A DNA stretch of 64,000 nt. It comes from Marinimicrobium sp050113635 (GTDB taxonomy: Bacteria > Pseudomonadota > Gammaproteobacteria > Pseudomonadales > Cellvibrionaceae). Below the pieces are notes generated by a model. That model searched no databases, was not told where the DNA came from, and saw nothing but the letters and a program-made list of their open reading frames with translations. Below, piece by piece: positions 59,335 through 64,000 of the stretch. The position numbers and the translations under genes are program-made. The stretch is taken from NCBI RefSeq assembly GCF_050113635.1, contig NZ_JBNJLT010000001.1, positions 620,001-684,000 of the forward strand, in the 5' to 3' direction. Positions within the stretch are counted from its first letter, which is position 1. Each line of letters starts with the position of its first letter.

Positions 59335-59873
59335 CGTTACCGACGGCCTCTCCTCTTCGCTGTTTGCCACTCAAGCCTTTTCGGAACGTCCGGCAGGCAA
59401 TCTGGTGACGTGATTATTCGTGACCTCCCGGGCATTTCCGGGGCTAAATACTGCGACCAATAAATAGTTGCATGGACTATTTGCTAATGTCAACATACTT
59501 GTATACATGTGCTCAATATTATTGTATTACCATAAACTAGGAAATTTTAATGTTTTTAGAGTCAGATAAAAGCAAGATGGCCGACAATCGGGACAGATCG
59601 CTAAAAATATGACTGAAAGAACTTTTCGTTCAAGATTTACAGTTTGCGAAATTCCGCCGATCATCCATTGGCCGACATTCACCGAAAGCTTCGAAACAAA
59701 ATACCGACGCGGACGCAAATCACCATGGCTCGTTGATGCCTCTACCGTTTTCGACTTCACCCGTGACTCTATTTTCGCCCTTGTAATCCATCCCGGACTC
59801 ATTTAATCTTATTGTTTTTTTGACTAGAAGAGATTCGGGCCCTCAAACCCTACGTTCAAGTGATGATGTCATT
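59335..59873. promoter_or_regulatory. Divergent control region receptor / GH115
   Basis: These 539 bases are AT-rich relative to the neighbours and hold the AAATAGT-N7-ACTATTT repeat (59462-59482). Short open frames on both strands around 59527-59806 have no recognisable product and no good ribosome binding site, so I do not call them genes. Confidence 0.5.
59462..59482. promoter_or_regulatory. Inverted repeat AAATAGT-N7-ACTATTT
   Basis: A perfect 7+7 inverted repeat lies about 130 bases upstream of the module 2 receptor start, sharing its ATAGT/ACTAT half-sites with 52235-52265. It is a candidate operator for a common regulator, perhaps the NUDIX-like protein at 52551. Confidence 0.5.
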
Positions 59874-62744
59874 ATGCTGACAACCCGTTTCCTGACCCGC
59901 ACTTTATTGGGCGGCCTGCTCGCTTTCACCGTGACCGGAGCACTGGCTCTGGAAGGGCCCTCCTACGTCCGTCACACGACCACCGAGGGCTCGCTCAAGC
60001 TGGTGAGCACAGACCATCTGTCCAACCTTTACGTGGACCCGCAGGACGACCCGGGCGTGATCCGCGCGGTACGGGATCTGCGCGCCGATATCCAGCGCGT
60101 CGCCGGCCAACAGCCTCAGATAGTGCACACCGCGAGCGGCCTCGGCCAGCAGGGCGTGATTATCGGTGTACTGGGCCAGAGCACGCTGCTCGACCAACTG
60201 GTAGAGAGCGGCAAACTCGACCCGTCTGCCATTGGAGGCCAGTGGGACGCCTACCATATGGAAGTGGTGGAACAACCGCTCCCGGGGCTGGAGCGTGCAC
60301 TGGTGATCGCCGGTGCGAACAAGCGCGGCGCCATTTATGGCGTATACGATGTGTCCGAACAGATTGGTGTGTCACCCTGGCACTGGTTCGCCGATGTGCC
60401 CGCTCAGCGGCACGACGCGCTCTTCATTGACGGCGACCTGATGATTCAGGATCAGCCCAAGGTCAAATACCGTGGCATCTTCATCAACGACGAGGCGCCC
60501 GCCCTCACCGGTTGGGTGCAAAAGCATTACGGCGACTACAACCACGAATTCTACGAACACGTCTTCGAATTAATTCTCCGCCTGAAAGGCAACTTTCTGT
60601 GGCCCGCCATGTGGAACAACGCCTTCGCCGACGACGACCCCCAGAACATGATTCTGGCGGACGAGTACGGCATTGTGATGAGCACCTCCCACCACGAGCC
60701 CATGATGCGGGCCGACAAAGAGTGGAATCGCTATGGCGAAGGCCCCTGGGAGTATTCCACCAACCCAGAAAACCTCTACAACTTTTGGGTGGACGGCGCC
60801 AGGCGGAACCAGCCCTACGAGAGCATCTACACCCTGGGCATGCGCGGCCAGGCCGACACGCCCATGAGCGAGGGACAGAACATCGGCCTGCTGGAGAAAA
60901 TCGTGCACGATCAGCGCGAAATCCTGAGTAACGTGTTCGAAAAACCGCTGGAGGAAATCCCGCAAGTCTGGGCGCTTTACAAAGAAGTACAAGACTTCTA
61001 TGAGAGCGGCATGCGCGTCCCCGACGATGTTACCCTGCTCTGGGCTGACGACAATTGGGGCAACATCCGCCGCCTGCCCACACCCGAGGAGCGCGACCGC
61101 TCGGGTGGTGCCGGGGTTTACTACCATTTCGACTACGTAGGCGGCCCACGCTCCTATCGCTGGATTAACGTCACGCCCATTGCCAAGGTGTGGGAGCAAA
61201 TGAACCTGGCGTATCGCTACGAAGCCAACCGGATCTGGATCGTGAACGTGGGCGATATCAAGCCGATGGAATTCCCCACCGAATTTTTCCTGCGTATGGC
61301 CTGGGACCCCGAATATTGGAACCGCGAGCGTATCGAGGAATTTGGTGTGCGCTGGGCTGCCCGTGAATTCGGCAGCGAGCACGCTGAAGCCATTGCGCAG
61401 CTGGTCTCCGACTACAGCCGCCACAATGGTCGCCGTCGCCCCGAACAGCAAAGTGCGGACACCTATAGTGTGCTGCACTACCGCGAAGCTGAACGTATTG
61501 AGGCAGAGCTCTCCGACATGGTCGAGCGTGCCAATTCGATTTACACCCAACTGCCAGAAGAACGCCAGGATGCTTTTGACCAACTGGTCCGGCACCTGGT
61601 CCGTGCCAGTGCCAACCTCACTCGCCTGTATATTGACCAGGCGCGCAACCATCTCTACGCCACTCAGGGACGAAGCACGGCTAATGAGTACGGCGCCAGC
61701 GCCCGCGCACGCTTTGAGCACGATGCGGAACTGGAAGCGCACTATCATCAGGACATCAGCGACGGCAAGTGGGACCGTATGATGTCCCAGACCCGCATTG
61801 GCTACACCCACTGGAATAACCCACCGGCCAACACCGCGCCGTTGATTTACGATTATCAGCCTCATGATCAGCCGGATATGGGCGTTGCGGTGGAAGGAAC
61901 CGCACGAGCCTGGCCGACACCGGGCACTTATGCGTTGCCCGCTTTCAGCCCCTACGGGCAGTCAGAACGTCGCATCACCGTTTACAATCGCGGTACCCAG
62001 CCTTTCGACTTTACCGCCACCCCCAGTCAGGACTGGATTCGGGTGAGCGAGACGTCCGGCGCCGTTAGCGAAAGCACTGACCTGCAAGTGAGCATCGACT
62101 GGGACAAAATACCCGCTGGCACCCATACCGGAGAGGTATTTGTGCAGGGCACAGGCTGGGGCGGCACACGCGTGCAAATCGAGGCCTTCCGGCCCACCCG
62201 CGAAGTAGCGGCTGAAATGAAGGGGTTCGTGGAAGCCGACGGATACATCAGCATCGAAGCCGCCCATTTTCAGCGCCAACAGGCACGCGATGGCATTGCG
62301 TGGGCGACGATCCCGCTGCACGGACGGACTCAATCATCCATCAGTACTTTCCCCGTTTCGGATAAAACGTTTGCAGAACCAGCCAAAGGGCCTTATGTTG
62401 AATATGACATTTACCTGTTTTCCGCCGGAGAGATTCAGGTGCACGGGCTGTTTGCCCCCAGCTTGAATATTGCACAGGGACGCGGGCTGCGTTACGCCAT
62501 CGCCCTGGACGACCACCCACCGCAGGTGGTGGATATCCTGGAAGACAGCAGCCAGCAGGCCTGGGAAACCGCCGTCAGCGACGGGGTACGCCGCTCAGTC
62601 ACCACGTTTAACGTGGCGCAGCCGGGGCCACATCGGCTGCGCATATACCGCGTGGACCCGGCGGTGACCTTGCAAAAGCTGATCATTGACACGGGCGGAT
62701 TACAGCCGAGCTACCTCGGTCCCCCGGAATCCGAGACGTTATGA
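59874..62744 (+). CDS. Xylan alpha-1,2-glucuronosidase, glycoside hydrolase family 115
   Basis: From the ATG at 59874 the protein has 956 residues, starting with a signal peptide (FLTRTLLGGLLAFTVTGAL split, cleaved near 25). GH115 signatures are present: KYRGIFINDEAPALTGW, LKGNFLWPAMWNNAFADDD, YGIVMSTSHHEPMMR, LLWADDNWGNIRRLP and GVYYHFDYVGGPRSYRW, with beta-sandwich domains at the C-terminus. GH115 removes 4-O-methyl-glucuronic acid from internal and terminal xylan residues. It would act in the periplasm or outside. The mannonate dehydratase gene follows after 50 bases on the same strand, so the freed uronate and its breakdown are linked. Confidence 0.95.
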   Translation: MLTTRFLTRTLLGGLLAFTVTGALALEGPSYVRHTTTEGSLKLVSTDHLSNLYVDPQDDPGVIRAVRDLRADIQRVAGQQPQIVHTASGLGQQGVIIGVLGQSTLLDQLVESGKLDPSAIGGQWDAYHMEVVEQPLPGLERALVIAGANKRGAIYGVYDVSEQIGVSPWHWFADVPAQRHDALFIDGDLMIQDQPKVKYRGIFINDEAPALTGWVQKHYGDYNHEFYEHVFELILRLKGNFLWPAMWNNAFADDDPQNMILADEYGIVMSTSHHEPMMRADKEWNRYGEGPWEYSTNPENLYNFWVDGARRNQPYESIYTLGMRGQADTPMSEGQNIGLLEKIVHDQREILSNVFEKPLEEIPQVWALYKEVQDFYESGMRVPDDVTLLWADDNWGNIRRLPTPEERDRSGGAGVYYHFDYVGGPRSYRWINVTPIAKVWEQMNLAYRYEANRIWIVNVGDIKPMEFPTEFFLRMAWDPEYWNRERIEEFGVRWAAREFGSEHAEAIAQLVSDYSRHNGRRRPEQQSADTYSVLHYREAERIEAELSDMVERANSIYTQLPEERQDAFDQLVRHLVRASANLTRLYIDQARNHLYATQGRSTANEYGASARARFEHDAELEAHYHQDISDGKWDRMMSQTRIGYTHWNNPPANTAPLIYDYQPHDQPDMGVAVEGTARAWPTPGTYALPAFSPYGQSERRITVYNRGTQPFDFTATPSQDWIRVSETSGAVSESTDLQVSIDWDKIPAGTHTGEVFVQGTGWGGTRVQIEAFRPTREVAAEMKGFVEADGYISIEAAHFQRQQARDGIAWATIPLHGRTQSSISTFPVSDKTFAEPAKGPYVEYDIYLFSAGEIQVHGLFAPSLNIAQGRGLRYAIALDDHPPQVVDILEDSSQQAWETAVSDGVRRSVTTFNVAQPGPHRLRIYRVDPAVTLQKLIIDTGGLQPSYLGPPESETL

Positions 62745-62794
62745 TGCGAAGCGTTTATGAAGCAACGCCTTATGAAACAAGAAGCAGGAACACT

Positions 62795-64000
62795 ATGAAA
62801 ATTACCGACGCCAAGGTCATTCTGACTTGTCCGGGACGCAACTTCGTGACGGTGAAGCTCATCACGGAAGACGGCCTGTACGGTATTGGCGACGCCACGC
62901 TGAATGGCCGTGAAAAATCCGTCGTCTCCTACCTGGAAGACTATGTGCTGCCCTCACTGATTGGGCGGGATGCACAACGCATCGAAGACATCTGGCAGTT
63001 TATCTACCGTGGCCCTTACTGGCGCCGTGGCCCTGTAGGCATGACCGCGCTTGCCGGCATCGACGTTGCACTGTGGGACATTAAAGCCAAAGCGGCCAAC
63101 ATGCCTTTGTACCAGCTGCTGGGCGGGCGCAGCCGTGATCGCATCATGACCTACACCCACGCCAACGGTGAAGACCTCGATGCCACGCTGTCTGCGGTGG
63201 AACAAGCCCGCGCCCAGGGGTATCAAGCCATTCGTGTGCAGTGCGGTATTCCCGGCATCGACAAAGTGTACGGGGTCCCCAAAGGCGGCAAGGCCTATGA
63301 GCCGGCCGACACGGATTTGCCAGCCGAAGAGAGTTGGTCCACGCACAAATACCTCAATTTCGTTCCCCAGGTATTTGAGGCCGTACGTAAGGAATTCGGG
63401 CCAGACCTGCACTTACTGCACGATGTTCACCACCGGCTGACGCCCATCGAAGCCGCGAGGCTGGGGCAGGCGCTGGAACCCTACCATTTGTTCTGGATGG
63501 AGGACGCGGTGGCCGCGGAAAACCAGGATATGTTTCGCTTGATCCGCCAGCACACCACCACGCCGCTGGCGGTCGGCGAAGTGTTCAACAGCATTCACGA
63601 TTGCCGCGAGTTGATTCAAAACCAGTTGATCGACTACATCCGCACCAGCGTGGTTCACGCCGGAGGGATTACCCATATGCGTCGCATCGCCGACTTTGCC
63701 AGCCTGTGGGGGGTGCGCACCGGCAGCCACGGAGCGACCGACTTGTCTCCAGTGTGCATGGGTGCCGCCCTGCACTTCGACTACTGGGTGCCCAACTTCG
63801 GCATCCAGGAGCATATGGCGCACAGCGACTTGATGGAGTCTGTGTTCACCCGCGCCTATACCTTTGAAGACGGATACTTCACGCCCGGAGAAATACCGGG
63901 GCACGGCGTGGATATCAATGAAGAAGAGGCGGAGAAGTACCCCTACAAGCGGGCCAGCCTCCCCGTAAACCGACTGGAAGACGGCACGTTGTGGCACTGG
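62795..64000 (+). CDS. manD: D-mannonate dehydratase, enolase superfamily (stop codon just beyond window)
   Basis: From the ATG at 62795 (CAGGAA four bases upstream) 402 codons run to the last base of the window and end in LEDGTLWHW, the typical ManD C-terminus, so only the stop is missing. Metal ligands and catalytic residues are visible: LLHDVHHRLTP (Asp, His), WMEDAVAAEN (Glu), AVGEVFNS (Glu), RTSVVHAGG (Arg) and GSHGATDLSP (His, Asp). It dehydrates D-mannonate to 2-keto-3-deoxygluconate, the step after glucuronate isomerisation and reduction. Some relatives are weak D-mannonate/D-gluconate dehydratases, so activity level is uncertain. Context with GH115 supports glucuronate use. Confidence 0.94.
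   Translation, partial: MKITDAKVILTCPGRNFVTVKLITEDGLYGIGDATLNGREKSVVSYLEDYVLPSLIGRDAQRIEDIWQFIYRGPYWRRGPVGMTALAGIDVALWDIKAKAANMPLYQLLGGRSRDRIMTYTHANGEDLDATLSAVEQARAQGYQAIRVQCGIPGIDKVYGVPKGGKAYEPADTDLPAEESWSTHKYLNFVPQVFEAVRKEFGPDLHLLHDVHHRLTPIEAARLGQALEPYHLFWMEDAVAAENQDMFRLIRQHTTTPLAVGEVFNSIHDCRELIQNQLIDYIRTSVVHAGGITHMRRIADFASLWGVRTGSHGATDLSPVCMGAALHFDYWVPNFGIQEHMAHSDLMESVFTRAYTFEDGYFTPGEIPGHGVDINEEEAEKYPYKRASLPVNRLEDGTLWHW

Noticed and set aside
59527..59806. Short overlapping open frames on both strands in the receptor/GH115 control region
   Set aside because: No ribosome binding site, no recognisable motif and AT-rich promoter-like sequence.
60570..61865. A 431-codon minus-strand open frame opposite the GH115 gene
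   Set aside because: It is antisense to the GH115 core; hydrophobic-looking stretches come from the complementary codons.

Overview
The window looks like chromosome of a GC-rich, aerobic, polysaccharide-degrading gammaproteobacterium. The gene order nrdR-ribD-ribE-ribB-ribH-nusB-thiL-pgpA, the large TonB-dependent receptors with PD-N-aeslqr-GV plugs, the flavin halogenases beside such receptors, and the GH97/GH115/GH127 enzymes together suggest a marine Cellvibrionales-type organism (Cellvibrio/Saccharophagus/Marinimicrobium relatives). The genus is inference. I see no insertion sequence, prophage, CRISPR array, rRNA or replication origin.

Layout. (1) 1-5.2 kb: an aa3-type cytochrome c oxidase cluster on the minus strand (subunit II, a fused subunit I-III, a small membrane protein, a CtaG-type assembly factor cut by the window edge) with two small membrane proteins beside it. 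(2) 5.4-12.1 kb: housekeeping and poorly known genes: Ca2+/Na+ antiporter, MAPEG, NnrU, an unrecognised exported protein, a ThuA-like lipoprotein, a transglutaminase-like protein, an EEP-family hydrolase and dapB. (3) 12.1-19 kb: a 108-bp element with perfect 27-bp inverted ends, then the riboflavin/thiamine/phospholipid run ribA, pgpA, thiL, nusB, ribH, ribB(X), ribE, ribD, nrdR, all on the minus strand.

(4) 19-42 kb: a sugar-utilisation island. It holds a GntR/FCD regulator, a GH97 lipoprotein, a TonB-dependent receptor, galM, a receptor broken by two frameshifts, another receptor, a secreted c-type heme plus FG-GAP protein, an SDR, and an araB-araD-araA-GH127 operon. GH127 would release L-arabinose and AraA/B/D would convert it to xylulose 5-phosphate; GH97 plus GalM would deal with galactose or glucose. 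(5) 42-47 kb: rlmB, rnr, tRNA-Leu(CAG) preceded by an odd partial copy of its own 5' end, and a diheme cytochrome c peroxidase under a perfect FNR/Anr box.

(6) 47-64 kb: two receptor-halogenase modules flank a NUDIX-like regulator whose catalytic box is degenerate. The second module also carries an SGNH hydrolase overlapping the halogenase. Diverging from it are a GH115 xylan alpha-glucuronidase and an enolase-superfamily D-mannonate dehydratase, complete except for a stop codon just past the window. The two receptor promoters share ATAGT/ACTAT inverted repeats, which suggests common control. The most interesting items are the GGA-hairpin transcript fused to a tRNA-like 5' end (45575-45718) and the paired receptor-halogenase modules around the pseudo-NUDIX regulator.
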